From positions 1-58,447 of the forward strand of contig DASRBO010000063.1 in NCBI GenBank assembly GCA_035653595.1: a DNA stretch of 58,447 nucleotides, written 5' to 3'. This stretch comes from DASRBO01 sp035653595. GTDB taxonomy: Bacteria; Actinomycetota; Acidimicrobiia; Acidimicrobiales; JAJPHE01. The stretch's first letter is position 1. Every line of letters starts with the position of its first letter. Under the pieces are notes generated by a model. That model worked only from the letters and a program-made list of their open reading frames with translations, searched no databases and was not told the origin of the DNA. The position numbers and the translations under genes were made by a program. Shown here piece by piece: positions 36,871-44,987 of this stretch.

Positions 36871-37335
36871 GTGCATCCGAACGCCGTCCGGGTGCAGGAG
36901 GCCCTGCGCCGAGCCGGGTCGACGGCCGAGGTGCGGGAGCTGGCCGACAGCACCCATACCGCCGCCCAGGCGGCGGCCGCCCTCGGGGTGGAGCTTGGGG
37001 CGATCGTCAAGTCGCTGGTGTTCGTGGCCGACGGCAGGCCGGTGCTGCTGCTGGTGTCGGGCGACCGCTCGGCCGACACCGACAAGGTGGCCGGCGCCAT
37101 CGGTGCCGAGCGGGTCGAGCGGGCCGACGCCGACACCGTCAGGCGGGCGACCGGGCTGCCGATCGGCGGAGTGGCCCCCGTCGGTCACCCGGCGCCGCTG
37201 CCCACCCTGGTCGACACCGCCCTCGAGCGCTTCGGGGTGGTGTGGGCGGCGGCCGGTACGCCGCGGGCCGTGTTCCCCACCACCTTCACCGAGCTGGTCT
37301 CGGTCACCTCCGGGCAGGCCGCCGACCTGGGCTGA
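36871..37335 (+). CDS. ybaK: YbaK/EbsC aminoacyl-tRNA editing protein
   Basis: The 154-aa single-domain protein matches free-standing INS-like editing proteins, with the catalytic lysine in GAIVKSLVF near residue 49 and GGVAPVGHPAPLPTLVD later. YbaK hydrolyses Cys-tRNA(Pro) that ProS makes by mistake. It follows the crotonase gene by 5 bases and ends in a strong hairpin. ProS itself is encoded 1.4 kb downstream on the other strand. Confidence 0.85.
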   Translation: MHPNAVRVQEALRRAGSTAEVRELADSTHTAAQAAAALGVELGAIVKSLVFVADGRPVLLLVSGDRSADTDKVAGAIGAERVERADADTVRRATGLPIGGVAPVGHPAPLPTLVDTALERFGVVWAAAGTPRAVFPTTFTELVSVTSGQAADLG

Positions 37336-37366
37336 ACCGGTCACCCCATGCCGGAGGTGACCGGTT
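37335..37366 (+). terminator. Strong hairpin at the end of the crotonase-ybaK operon
   Basis: A perfect 11-bp stem AACCGGTCACC/GGTGACCGGTT with a 10-base loop starts at the last base of the YbaK stop codon and is followed by a short T run. This is the best terminator in the window and ends the two-gene unit. Confidence 0.75.
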
Positions 37367-37417
37367 TCACCACCACAGGCCCTGGCCGCCGGGCGCCGAC
37401 TCCCCTATGTTGGCATC

Positions 37418-37431
37418 CGCGATATATCGCG
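37418..37431. promoter_or_regulatory. Perfect palindrome CGCGATATATCGCG
   Basis: A 14-base perfect palindrome lies 24 bases upstream of the P450 ATG, in a very GC-rich region where such an AT core stands out. It is likely to be an operator for a dimeric regulator; similar CGATATATCG cores are seen with PadR-type sites. No regulator is encoded next to it. Confidence 0.6.
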
Positions 37432-37455
37432 TTGACGGGGAAGAGGGGGACCGCC

Positions 37456-38802
37456 ATGACCGCCACCGCCGGATCGGCATCGGTGCTGGAACGGATGGCC
37501 CGGCCCCTTCCGGCCGGGCTACGCCGGGGGCTGGTGACCCCGGTGGTGGTGGCCTTCGTGGCCTCGCCCCGCCTCCGGGCCAACCCCTATCCCTTCTACC
37601 GGGCGCTGCACCGGGTGGATCCGGTGCACCAGAGCCCGTTCGGGGTGTGGCTGCTCTCCCGTCACGAGGACGTCACCAGGGTCCTGCGCCACCCCGCCGC
37701 CAGCTCCATGGAGGAGAAGGCCGACCTGGGCGCCATCCACATCGCCGGGCTCAACCGGGCCCTGTCCCTCCTCACCCTGGGCAAGCGCAGGGACGTCGTC
37801 GACCCCGGCCGCGACCGCAGCTTCTTCGAGCTGATGGGCCAGACCATGCTCTTCCGCGACCCGCCCGACCACACCAGGCTGCGGTCGCTGGTGAACAAGG
37901 CGTTCACCCCGCAGCGGGTCGAGTCGCTCGCCCCCCGGGTCGGAGGGCTGATGGACGAGCTGCTCGAGCCGGTGATGGCGGACCGGCGGATGGAGCTCAT
38001 GGGCCGCCTCGCCTATCCCCTGCCCGCCCGGGTGATCTGCGAGCTGCTTGGCGTGCCCGCCGAGGACCACCCGTTCATCGTGTCGCGGGCGCCCGCCCTC
38101 GGGGTCGGCCTCGACCCCGGTCCGATGCGCAGCCCGGCGGCGGTGAAGGCGGCCAACCGGGCCGCCCGCGACCTGCTCGGCTACCTGGGGGAACTGATCG
38201 ACCGGCGCCGGCGCCAGCCGGGCCCCGACCTGCTGTCGGCCCTGATCGAGGCCGAGGAGGGCGGCGACCGCCTGAGCCGCGACGAGCTGCTGGCCACCCT
38301 GGGCCTGGTCCTGGTGGCGGGGCACGAGACCACCGCCAACCTGATCGGCAACGCCATCTGCGCCCTGATCGCCCACCCGGTCGAGCTGGCCCGGCTGCGC
38401 GACGACCCCGGCCTGGACCGGGCGGCGGTGGAGGAGCTCATGCGCTACGACGGCCCCATCCAGATGAGCGAGCGCATCGCCCTCGAGGACATCGTGCTCT
38501 CCGACCGGGTGATCCCCAAGGGCCGCATCGTGATCCTGTCGATGGCGGCGGCCAACCGCGACCCGGCCGTGTTCGAGGACCCCGACCGCCTCGACCTCAA
38601 CCGGCCCCAGCCCGCCCATGTCGGCTTCGGAGGCGGCATCCACTTCTGCGTGGGGGCGGCGCTGGCCAGGCTGGAGTCGCGCATCGTCATCCCCGGGCTG
38701 CTGCGCCGCCTGCCCGGCTTGCGCCTGGCCGGGCCCCGGCCCCGGCGCCGGCCGAGCTTCACCGTCAGGGGCTTCTCCGAGCTCCACCTGGCCTGGGACT
38801 GA
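37456..38802 (+). CDS. Cytochrome P450
   Basis: The 448-aa haem monooxygenase has the I-helix AGHETT (288-293), the ExxR pair in EELMR (327-330) and the haem ligand C398 in FGGGIHFCVG. It lacks a membrane anchor, as usual in bacteria, and needs a ferredoxin and reductase encoded elsewhere. A GAGGGGGA site lies 5 bases before the ATG. It has an operator-like palindrome just upstream and overlaps the 3' end of proS by 38 bases. The substrate is unknown. Confidence 0.92.
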   Translation: MTATAGSASVLERMARPLPAGLRRGLVTPVVVAFVASPRLRANPYPFYRALHRVDPVHQSPFGVWLLSRHEDVTRVLRHPAASSMEEKADLGAIHIAGLNRALSLLTLGKRRDVVDPGRDRSFFELMGQTMLFRDPPDHTRLRSLVNKAFTPQRVESLAPRVGGLMDELLEPVMADRRMELMGRLAYPLPARVICELLGVPAEDHPFIVSRAPALGVGLDPGPMRSPAAVKAANRAARDLLGYLGELIDRRRRQPGPDLLSALIEAEEGGDRLSRDELLATLGLVLVAGHETTANLIGNAICALIAHPVELARLRDDPGLDRAAVEELMRYDGPIQMSERIALEDIVLSDRVIPKGRIVILSMAAANRDPAVFEDPDRLDLNRPQPAHVGFGGGIHFCVGAALARLESRIVIPGLLRRLPGLRLAGPRPRRRPSFTVRGFSELHLAWD

Positions 38803-40498
38803 GGGCGGCGGCCACCTCCCCCACGGCCACGTCGCGGCGCCGGCCGCTGCGGCGATCCTTCACCTCCACCTGACCGCCGGCCAGGCCCCGCCCCACCACC
38901 ACGATGGTCGGGACGCCGAGCAGGTCGGCGTCGGCGAAGGCCACCCCGGGGGCGAGACCCCGGTCGTCGAGCAGGACGTCGAGCCCGGCGGCGGAGAGGT
39001 CCTCGGCCAGGGACCCGGCTGCGCTCCTGTGCTCCTCACCCCTGCCCACCGCCACCACGTGGGCGTCGAAGGGGGCCAGCTCGGCCGGCCAGCACAGGCC
39101 GGCTTCGTCGGCGCTCTGCTCGGCCACCGCCGCCACGATGCGCGACACCCCCATCCCGTATGAGCCCATGGTCACCCGGGCGGGGGCGCCGTCGGGCCCG
39201 GACACGTCGAAGCCGAAGGCGTCGGTGTACTTGCGGCCGAGCTGGAAGATGTGGCCCACCTCGATTCCCCGCCCCACCACCAGCGGCGCGCCGCAGGTGG
39301 GGCAGGGGTCCCCGGTGCGGATGGCGGCCACCGGCAGGTAGCGGTCCACCTCGAAGTCCCGCCCGCACACGGCGTTGGCCACGTGGTGGTCGGGCCGGTT
39401 GGCCCCGGTGACCCACGCCGAGCCCCGGGCGACCAGCGGGTCGGCCAGGTACTCGATGCCGAGGGCGGGGAGGACCTGGGGCCCGATGTAGCCCCTCACC
39501 AGCTCCCGATGGGCGTCGAAGTCCTCGCCGGTCAACACCTCGACCGGCTCGGGGGCCACCGCCGCCTCCAGGCGGGCCATGTCGACCTCGCGGTCGCCGG
39601 GCACCCCCACCACCGCCACCCGGCCGCCGATGCGCACCACCACGTTCTTGAGGGTGTCGGCGGCGGAGAAGCGCCCGCCGGTCTGTCCGACCAGCGTCTC
39701 GATCGTCGTGGCCCCGGGGGTCACCAGCTCCTCGAGGTCGGGCTGCCCGTCCGGCTCCGCCGCATCGGGGGCGGCGATGGTGGCGGCCTCGGTGTTGGCG
39801 GCGTAGCCGCACGATGCGCAGCTCACGAAGCTGTCCTCGCCGGCCTCGGCCGGGGCCAGGAACTCCTCGGAGTGCGACCCGCCCATCGCCCCCGATACGG
39901 CCGCCACCACCGACACCTCGAGGCCCATGCGGTCGAAGGCCCGGAGGTAGGCCTGGCGGTGCAGGGCGTAGGCCCGGGCCAGTCCGTCGTCGTCCATGTC
40001 GAAGGAGTAGCTGTCCTTCATGAGGAACTCCCGCCCCCGCAGCAGCCCTGACCGGGGGCGGGCCTCGTCGCGGTACTTGGTCTGGATCTGGTACAGGATC
40101 AGAGGCAGGTCGCGGTAGGAGCTGCACTGCGACTGGGCCAGCTGGGTGAAGACCTCCTCGTGGGTGGGTCCGAGGACGAACGGGGTGCCGCGGCGGTCCT
40201 CGAAGCGGAACAGCAGCTCGCCGTACTCGGCCAGCCGACCGGTGGCGTCGTAGTGCTCGGCCGGCACCAGCGCAGGCAGGCGGACCTCCTGGGCCCCGAT
40301 GGCGTCCATCTCCTCCCGCACGATGGCCTCCACCCGGGCGAGGACCCGCAGCCCCAGCGGCAGCCAGGTGTACACGCCGGCGGCCAGGCGGCGGACGTAG
40401 CCGGCCCGCACCAGCAGGACGTGGCTGCGCACCTCGGCCTCGGCCGGATCCTCCCGCAGGGTCCGCAGGAACAGCCGCGACATGCGGGTGACCGCCAT
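38765..40498 (-). CDS. proS: Prolyl-tRNA synthetase, bacterial type
   Basis: The 577-aa enzyme charges tRNA(Pro). It has the class II motif 2 in YRDEARPRSGLLRGREFLM, the insertion (INS) editing domain in the middle (about 225-390), and motif 3 in VTMGSYGMGVSR. A histidine/glycine-rich C-terminal anticodon domain follows. The ATG at 40498 or the one at 40483 (MSRLFLRTLRED) could be used; there is no clear ribosome site. The convergent P450 gene overlaps its 3' end. Confidence 0.95.
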   Translation of the reverse strand: MAVTRMSRLFLRTLREDPAEAEVRSHVLLVRAGYVRRLAAGVYTWLPLGLRVLARVEAIVREEMDAIGAQEVRLPALVPAEHYDATGRLAEYGELLFRFEDRRGTPFVLGPTHEEVFTQLAQSQCSSYRDLPLILYQIQTKYRDEARPRSGLLRGREFLMKDSYSFDMDDDGLARAYALHRQAYLRAFDRMGLEVSVVAAVSGAMGGSHSEEFLAPAEAGEDSFVSCASCGYAANTEAATIAAPDAAEPDGQPDLEELVTPGATTIETLVGQTGGRFSAADTLKNVVVRIGGRVAVVGVPGDREVDMARLEAAVAPEPVEVLTGEDFDAHRELVRGYIGPQVLPALGIEYLADPLVARGSAWVTGANRPDHHVANAVCGRDFEVDRYLPVAAIRTGDPCPTCGAPLVVGRGIEVGHIFQLGRKYTDAFGFDVSGPDGAPARVTMGSYGMGVSRIVAAVAEQSADEAGLCWPAELAPFDAHVVAVGRGEEHRSAAGSLAEDLSAAGLDVLLDDRGLAPGVAFADADLLGVPTIVVVGRGLAGGQVEVKDRRSGRRRDVAVGEVAAALSPRPGGARRSP

Positions 40499-40534
40499 CA
40501 GCCGACGATATGGGACCGGGGCAGCCCCGGCGCC

Positions 40535-40593
40535 GAATAGAACGTGGAGCCGAATAGAAATCGAGCCGGATAGAAAGTCGAATAGAAAGTCGA
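40535..40593. repeat. Four short direct repeats of GAATAGAA
   Basis: The octamer occurs at 40535, 40552, 40568 (GGATAGAA) and 40580, with 17-, 16- and 12-base periods. The last two copies form a perfect 12-base tandem, ATAGAAAGTCGA. The run fills the space between proS and the MFS gene and ends 4 bases before the GTG of the latter. The AT content is unlike the neighbourhood. It may be an operator array. Confidence 0.8.
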
Positions 40594-40596
40594 CCA

Positions 40597-41877
40597 GTGA
40601 CGTCCGCCGCCCCGCCCCGCCCGTCCCGCCGGGGGTGGCACATGTGGTGGACCACCCCGGCCCTGCTGACCACCGCCGGGCTCTTCCGCCTGTCCCAGAA
40701 CGCCGCCCAGACCACCTTCCCGCTGCTGGGCCGCCACGTGCTCGGTCTCAGCGCCGCCACCGTTGGGGTGCTGGGGACCCTGATGGGCGTGGCCGGCGTC
40801 GTCGCCAACCTGGTGGTGGGGGCGGTGTTGCCCACCCACCGGGCCACCAACGCCGTGGCCGCCGGGTCGGCCCTGCTGGTCCTGGGTGTCCTCGCCTTCG
40901 CCGACGCCGGCTCGCTGGCCGCCTTCGCCGGGGCGGCGGTGCTGCTTGGGCTGGCCGGCGGGGCGACCACCCCCAGCCTGGCCACCGAGGCGGGCCGGGC
41001 GCCCGGCCCCCACCGGGACCGGGCCCTGGCCCGCTACACCCTGGTACTCAGCACCAGCCTGGCCGTCGGCCCGCTGGTGGAGACGGCGCTGCTGGCGGCG
41101 TCGGGACAGAACCTGCGCTTCCCGTTCCTGATGTGCGCCGTGCTCGGCTCGGCCGGCCTGGCCCTCGGCGTGCGCCGGCGCCGTCCCCCCGAGTGGGACC
41201 GGCCGGCGGCCCCCCCGCCGGGCGCGACCGTGCCGGTCCGGTCGGGGCGCCGATCGGCCCCGCTCGGCCCCTTCCGGCTGGGCCCGGGCCGGGGCCTGTT
41301 GGCCTCACCCGCCGGGCGCCTGGCCCTGACCGTCCAGCTGCTCTACGCCGTGCCCTTCTCGGCCGTCACCGTCTTCGGCGCCCTGGTGGCGAGGCAGGAT
41401 TTCGGGCTCAGCCCGGCCGGGGCCCAGCTGGCCTTCAGCACCTTCTTCGTGGCGTCGCTGCTGGGGAGGCTGGGGATGACCCTGCGCTCGCCGGTGAGCG
41501 CCAAGCACGGCCTGCTGCTGTCCGCCGCCCTGCTCACCATCGCCGGCGTGGCCGTGCTTTCGGTGGCCTCGGCCCCGGCGTTGCTGTTCCTGGCCATGGT
41601 GATGCTTGGCGTGCCCCACGGGCTGACCTTCCCCCTGGCCCTAGCCCTGGCGGCCGAGGCGGCCGGGCCGGAGCACCTGGGCGCCGCCAACGCCTCCCTC
41701 TTCGCCTCGACCAACGTGGCGGCGGTCATCGCCCCGGTGGTGCTCGGAGCGGTGGCCGGGGCGAGCGGCTACCGGGTGATGGAGCTGTCCGTGCTGGCGC
41801 CGGTCGGCTTGTTCACCGCCGTGCTCGTGCTGCTGGTGCGCCAGGCCCGTCAGGCGGCGACCCTGGCCCGGACGTAG
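40597..41877 (+). CDS. MFS transporter
   Basis: The 426-aa protein has about 12 hydrophobic segments with the SAATVGVLGTLMGVAG type of loop and a central charged linker near 200-225. It is an inner-membrane secondary transporter; the cargo is unknown. The GTG at 40597 has no ribosome site. The ATG at 40641 after a GGGGGTGG run is an alternative that loses 14 residues. The repeat array directly upstream probably governs it. It overlaps the 3' end of the esterase gene by 28 bases. Confidence 0.88.
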   Translation: MTSAAPPRPSRRGWHMWWTTPALLTTAGLFRLSQNAAQTTFPLLGRHVLGLSAATVGVLGTLMGVAGVVANLVVGAVLPTHRATNAVAAGSALLVLGVLAFADAGSLAAFAGAAVLLGLAGGATTPSLATEAGRAPGPHRDRALARYTLVLSTSLAVGPLVETALLAASGQNLRFPFLMCAVLGSAGLALGVRRRRPPEWDRPAAPPPGATVPVRSGRRSAPLGPFRLGPGRGLLASPAGRLALTVQLLYAVPFSAVTVFGALVARQDFGLSPAGAQLAFSTFFVASLLGRLGMTLRSPVSAKHGLLLSAALLTIAGVAVLSVASAPALLFLAMVMLGVPHGLTFPLALALAAEAAGPEHLGAANASLFASTNVAAVIAPVVLGAVAGASGYRVMELSVLAPVGLFTAVLVLLVRQARQAATLART

Positions 41878-42665
41878 CGCTCGAGGAACAGCAGCATCTC
41901 CGCCGCGCACTGCCGGCCGTAGGCCGGCTCCCGGTCGAAGGCGTGGGGCTGGTCGGCGTACATGTGCAGCTCCGCCGGCACCCCCGCCGCCACCAGGGCG
42001 CTGTACATGACGATGCTGGCCGCCGGCGGCACCAGGGTGTCGGCCCCTCCGTGGATGAGCATGGTCGGCGGGTAGTCGGCCGACACATGGGTGACCGGGC
42101 TGGCCGCCGCCGCCACCTCGGCCGATGCCTCCGAGCTGAGGGCGGCCAGCGGTATGGCACCATCGGCGGCGGCGCCGCCGTGGTGGAACAGGGTCGGGGT
42201 GTACACGCCGATGGCGGCGGCGACCTCGGTCCCCACGCCCTCGTGGCCGCCGGTCCCCTCCAGCTCCGCCCGGTTCGGCGTCCCCGCCGCCAGCAGGGCC
42301 AGGTGGGCGCCGGCCGAGTTCCCCTCGATGGCTATGCGCTGGGGGTCGATGGCCAGCCGGTCGGCCTCGGCCCGCATGAAGCGCAGGGCGGCCTTGACGT
42401 CGTGGATCTGAGCCGGCCACGGCGACTCGGGGACCAGCCGGTACTCGGATGCGACGCAGACGTAGCCCTGCCGGCCGAGCAGGATGCCGTAGCCGCGCAG
42501 CTGGCTGCGGTCGCCCGAGCGCCAGCCCCCGCCGTGGACCAGCAGGACCGCCGGCGCCGGCTCCTCGAGGTTGGGTGGGGTGTAGATGTCACAGCGCAGG
42601 TCCCGTCCCCCGCCGGTGCCGAAGACGACCCCCTCCTCGATGCTGACCCGTCCCTCGCCTGCCAC
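41850..42665 (-). CDS. Carboxylesterase, HSL/BD-FAE-like alpha/beta hydrolase
   Basis: The 271-aa protein has the oxyanion motif HGGGW of the hormone-sensitive lipase family, the nucleophile elbow GNSAGA, an acid near IHGGAD and the catalytic histidine in DQPHAFD. It lacks a signal peptide. Such enzymes cleave short-chain esters. It is convergent with the MFS gene and divergent from the MmcQ gene. Confidence 0.9.
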   Translation of the reverse strand: MAGEGRVSIEEGVVFGTGGGRDLRCDIYTPPNLEEPAPAVLLVHGGGWRSGDRSQLRGYGILLGRQGYVCVASEYRLVPESPWPAQIHDVKAALRFMRAEADRLAIDPQRIAIEGNSAGAHLALLAAGTPNRAELEGTGGHEGVGTEVAAAIGVYTPTLFHHGGAAADGAIPLAALSSEASAEVAAAASPVTHVSADYPPTMLIHGGADTLVPPAASIVMYSALVAAGVPAELHMYADQPHAFDREPAYGRQCAAEMLLFLERYVRARVAA

Positions 42666-42738
42666 CGGTCACCTCCGCTGTTCCGTTCGGTCCGGCGCCG
42701 ATCCTCCCACAACACCGGCCGCCTAGCCTCCTGTCACT

Positions 42739-43092
42739 GTGAAGCCCGCCCGGCTGCGCCCCCTGGCCCTGGCCCTGCCCGAGGCCTCCGAGGAGCCGCA
42801 TTTTGACATGACCTCGTTCCGGGTCAGGGGCCGCATCTTCGCCACCGTCCCCCCGCCCGGGGAGGTGGCCCACGTCCTCGTGGACGAGGCGTCGGTGCGG
42901 GAGGCGGTGACCTCGGCCCCCGAGGTGTACGAGGAGCTGTGGTGGGGCAAGCGCCTCGCCGGGCTGCGGGTGAACCTGGCCGGGGCCGAGGAGGCCGACG
43001 TCGCCGAGTTGCTGGTGGAGGCGTGGCGGCGCCGGGCGCCCAAGCGGCTGGCCGCCGACTACGACCGGATGGCGTCGTCCCCGCCCGGCTGA
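42739..43092 (+). CDS. MmcQ/YjbR family protein
   Basis: The 117-aa protein has the MmcQ/YjbR fold by pattern: LALPEASEEPHFDMTSFRV at the N-terminus and a C-terminal SWxAVAP-like segment, here RRAPKRLAADYD. The family is small, basic and thought to bind DNA; the role is not established. The GTG start has no strong ribosome site. It stands alone before mscL. Confidence 0.85.
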   Translation: MKPARLRPLALALPEASEEPHFDMTSFRVRGRIFATVPPPGEVAHVLVDEASVREAVTSAPEVYEELWWGKRLAGLRVNLAGAEEADVAELLVEAWRRRAPKRLAADYDRMASSPPG

Positions 43093-43179
43093 CCGGAGGA
43101 GGCCATCCCCTCCCGGGGCCCACCGGCCTTCCAATATGGAGCGTCCGGGCCGTGCCGTCAGGGGACCAGGAGGGATCCG

Positions 43180-43587
43180 ATGCTCAAGGACTTCAAGGCC
43201 TTCATTCTGCGGGGCAACGTTGTCGACCTGGCCGTGGCGGTGGTCGTGGGGGCGGCCTTCGGGGCGGTGATCACCGCCCTGGTGAAGGATCTGATCACCC
43301 CGCTCATCAGCATCCCAGGCAAGGTCAACTTCTCCAGCATGAAGGCGGTCATCAATCACAGCACCTTCCTCTACGGCGACTTCCTCAACGCCCTGGTGGC
43401 CTTTCTCGTCATCGCGGCAGCGGTGTTCTTCATGGTGGTGGTGCCGGTCAACAAGCTCATGCGCATGCGCAAGACCGAGCCCGAGGTGGACTCCACCACC
43501 CGCGACTGCCCCGAGTGCCTGAGCTCGATACCGCTGGCGGCCCGCCGCTGCGCCTTCTGCACCGCCGAGGTGCCACCGGCGGCGTAG
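43180..43587 (+). CDS. mscL: Large-conductance mechanosensitive channel MscL with zinc ribbon
   Basis: The 135-aa protein has the MscL N-terminus FKAFILRGNVVDLAVAVVVG and two membrane helices (about 15-45 and 70-95). It opens under membrane tension to release solutes on osmotic downshock. After the second helix it ends in a zinc-ribbon-like stretch with CPEC and CAFC, which many actinobacterial MscLs have. A GGAGG site precedes the ATG. Its stop lies 5 bases from that of the convergent epimerase gene. Confidence 0.95.
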   Translation: MLKDFKAFILRGNVVDLAVAVVVGAAFGAVITALVKDLITPLISIPGKVNFSSMKAVINHSTFLYGDFLNALVAFLVIAAAVFFMVVVPVNKLMRMRKTEPEVDSTTRDCPECLSSIPLAARRCAFCTAEVPPAA

Positions 43588-43591
43588 CCCG

Positions 43592-44641
43592 CTACCGGAG
43601 CAGCCGGCGCAGGTAGGCGTCCTCGGCTGCGTAGTCGAACAAGGTGTCGCCGTAGACCTTGAGCCCGGGCAGGTGGGGCTCCCAGCCGTCGGTCGGGATG
43701 GTCACCAGCCACTCCACCGTGTCCTGCACCGCCTCCTCGTAGTGGAGGAGCTCGAGCGGCCCCAGCTCGGCGATGGCCTCGTCGATGTCCGCCATGACGT
43801 CGCGGCTCACCGACCACGGCGTGCGCCCGCACGGGGCGCTGAACGGGTCGGCGTCGAGCAGGAGCAAGCCGGCGTCGGCTCCGCCGATCCCCAGGCGGGC
43901 AAGGCAGGCCAGCAGGGCCAGCACCATCGCCCCCACCGGCAGGGGGTCGGGGTCGGCGGCGTTGACGATCCTGGTGGCGGGGCGCTCGGCCGCCGCCAGG
44001 GCCATCGAGGCGATGTTGGCGGCAGCGCTGTGGTGGAACACGCCCCGGCCCCGGTTGGCCAGGGGCAGGACCGGGCGACCGTCGAGGACGCGCTTGACGA
44101 CCCACCACTCGCGCGGCGACGGGCTGCCGCGGCCGTAGATGGCCCCGGCCCGCAGGATGGTCACGGGCACCGCCGAGTCGGAGAGCAGCCGGCGCTCGAC
44201 GGCCACCTTGGCCGAGGAGTAGGTGCCCGGGTCGGGCTCCACCGTCGGGCAGGCAACCCGGATCGGCACGGGCAGCGCCGGCATGGTTTCGGGGCCGGTG
44301 GCGGTCTCGAAGCCCCGGCCCTCGCTGTCGACGTAGACCGAAATGGTCGACACGGCGATGAGCGTGCCTATGCTCCCCGCCGCCAGCCGCACCAGCTGGG
44401 CGGCGTGGTCGTCGGTGTAGGGGATGACGTCGACCAGGGCGTCGTAGGGGCGGTCCCCCAGCGCCTCCTCGAGGGCGCCGTCGACAGAGCGGTCGACCTC
44501 CACCGCGCGCACATCCTCGACGGCACCGCCGGGGGCCTTGCCTCGGGACGCCACCGTCACGTCCCAACCCGCGTTGCGGAACCGTTCGGCCGTCGCCCGG
44601 CCCACCTGACCGGTGCCGCCGAGGATGAAGACGCTGCTCAT
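43592..44641 (-). CDS. NAD-dependent epimerase/dehydratase family protein
   Basis: The 349-aa protein has an N-terminal Rossmann motif GGTGQVG and the atypical extended SDR pattern: a serine-rich STISVYVDS segment and a substrate domain after about 180. The YxxxK pair could be YSSAK near 190. It acts on a sugar nucleotide or a similar NAD-linked substrate. It is convergent with mscL, and its start lies opposite the regulatory region of the ABC exporter. Confidence 0.85.
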   Translation of the reverse strand: MSSVFILGGTGQVGRATAERFRNAGWDVTVASRGKAPGGAVEDVRAVEVDRSVDGALEEALGDRPYDALVDVIPYTDDHAAQLVRLAAGSIGTLIAVSTISVYVDSEGRGFETATGPETMPALPVPIRVACPTVEPDPGTYSSAKVAVERRLLSDSAVPVTILRAGAIYGRGSPSPREWWVVKRVLDGRPVLPLANRGRGVFHHSAAANIASMALAAAERPATRIVNAADPDPLPVGAMVLALLACLARLGIGGADAGLLLLDADPFSAPCGRTPWSVSRDVMADIDEAIAELGPLELLHYEEAVQDTVEWLVTIPTDGWEPHLPGLKVYGDTLFDYAAEDAYLRRLLR

Positions 44642-44732
44642 GCCGGGGAGCTTCCACCCGAGCGCAGCCGGCCCGCCACTCCGGTCCCCTTACACCGCCC
44701 CAGGCGAGCAGGCTCGATGCCGGGCGAGCCAC

Positions 44733-44749
44733 TCCGCATGTTGTGCGGA
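44733..44749. promoter_or_regulatory. Inverted repeat TCCGCA-N5-TGCGGA
   Basis: A perfect 6-base inverted repeat with a 5-base spacer lies in the gap between the epimerase and the ABC exporter leader. A TAGCTT hexamer at 44781-44786 could be the -10 box for the leader. The repeat is a likely regulator site for one or both divergent units. Confidence 0.5.
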
Positions 44750-44818
44750 TAAACCACGGGCGGGCCCCGGAGCAGCCGGTTAGCTTCTCGCCGTCCGACA
44801 GTTCGGGAGGTAGCAGGC

Positions 44819-44872
44819 ATGACAACGCGCTCCGTCCAGGCCTCCCCCTTCGCCCTGCGCCGCTCCATCTGA
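44819..44872 (+). CDS. 17-aa leader peptide of the ABC exporter
   Basis: The ORF encodes MTTRSVQASPFALRRSI and has a GGGAGG ribosome site 8 bases before its ATG, better than most genes here. It lies 115 bases before the exporter gene with hairpins between, the layout of a translational or transcriptional attenuator. Its GCGCTCC (44827-44833) is complementary to GGAGCGC (44976-44982), which contains the ribosome site of the exporter. It is too short for homology to test, so a regulatory role is inference. Confidence 0.6.
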   Translation: MTTRSVQASPFALRRSI

Positions 44873-44887
44873 GCCCGTAGCCGGAGG

Positions 44888-44931
44888 GGTCGCACCAGCG
44901 ACCACCGAGTAGCTCGCCGCGCCCTGGCGGC
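44888..44931 (+). promoter_or_regulatory. Two hairpins between leader and exporter
   Basis: GGTCGC-acca-GCGACC (44888-44903) and GCCGC-GCCCTG-GCGGC (44916-44931) follow the leader stop. They could form alternative structures depending on ribosome position on the leader. The rest of 44642-44987 holds only the repeat and the leader described separately. Confidence 0.45.
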
Positions 44932-44987
44932 CTGGACCAGCACATCTCCTCGTCCGTTCACCGAGTGCTGCCCAAGGAGCGCCACCC

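Noticed and set aside
40535..40593. CRISPR array
   Set aside because: The units are only 8-12 bases and the spacers are not unique 30-base sequences. There are no cas genes in the window.
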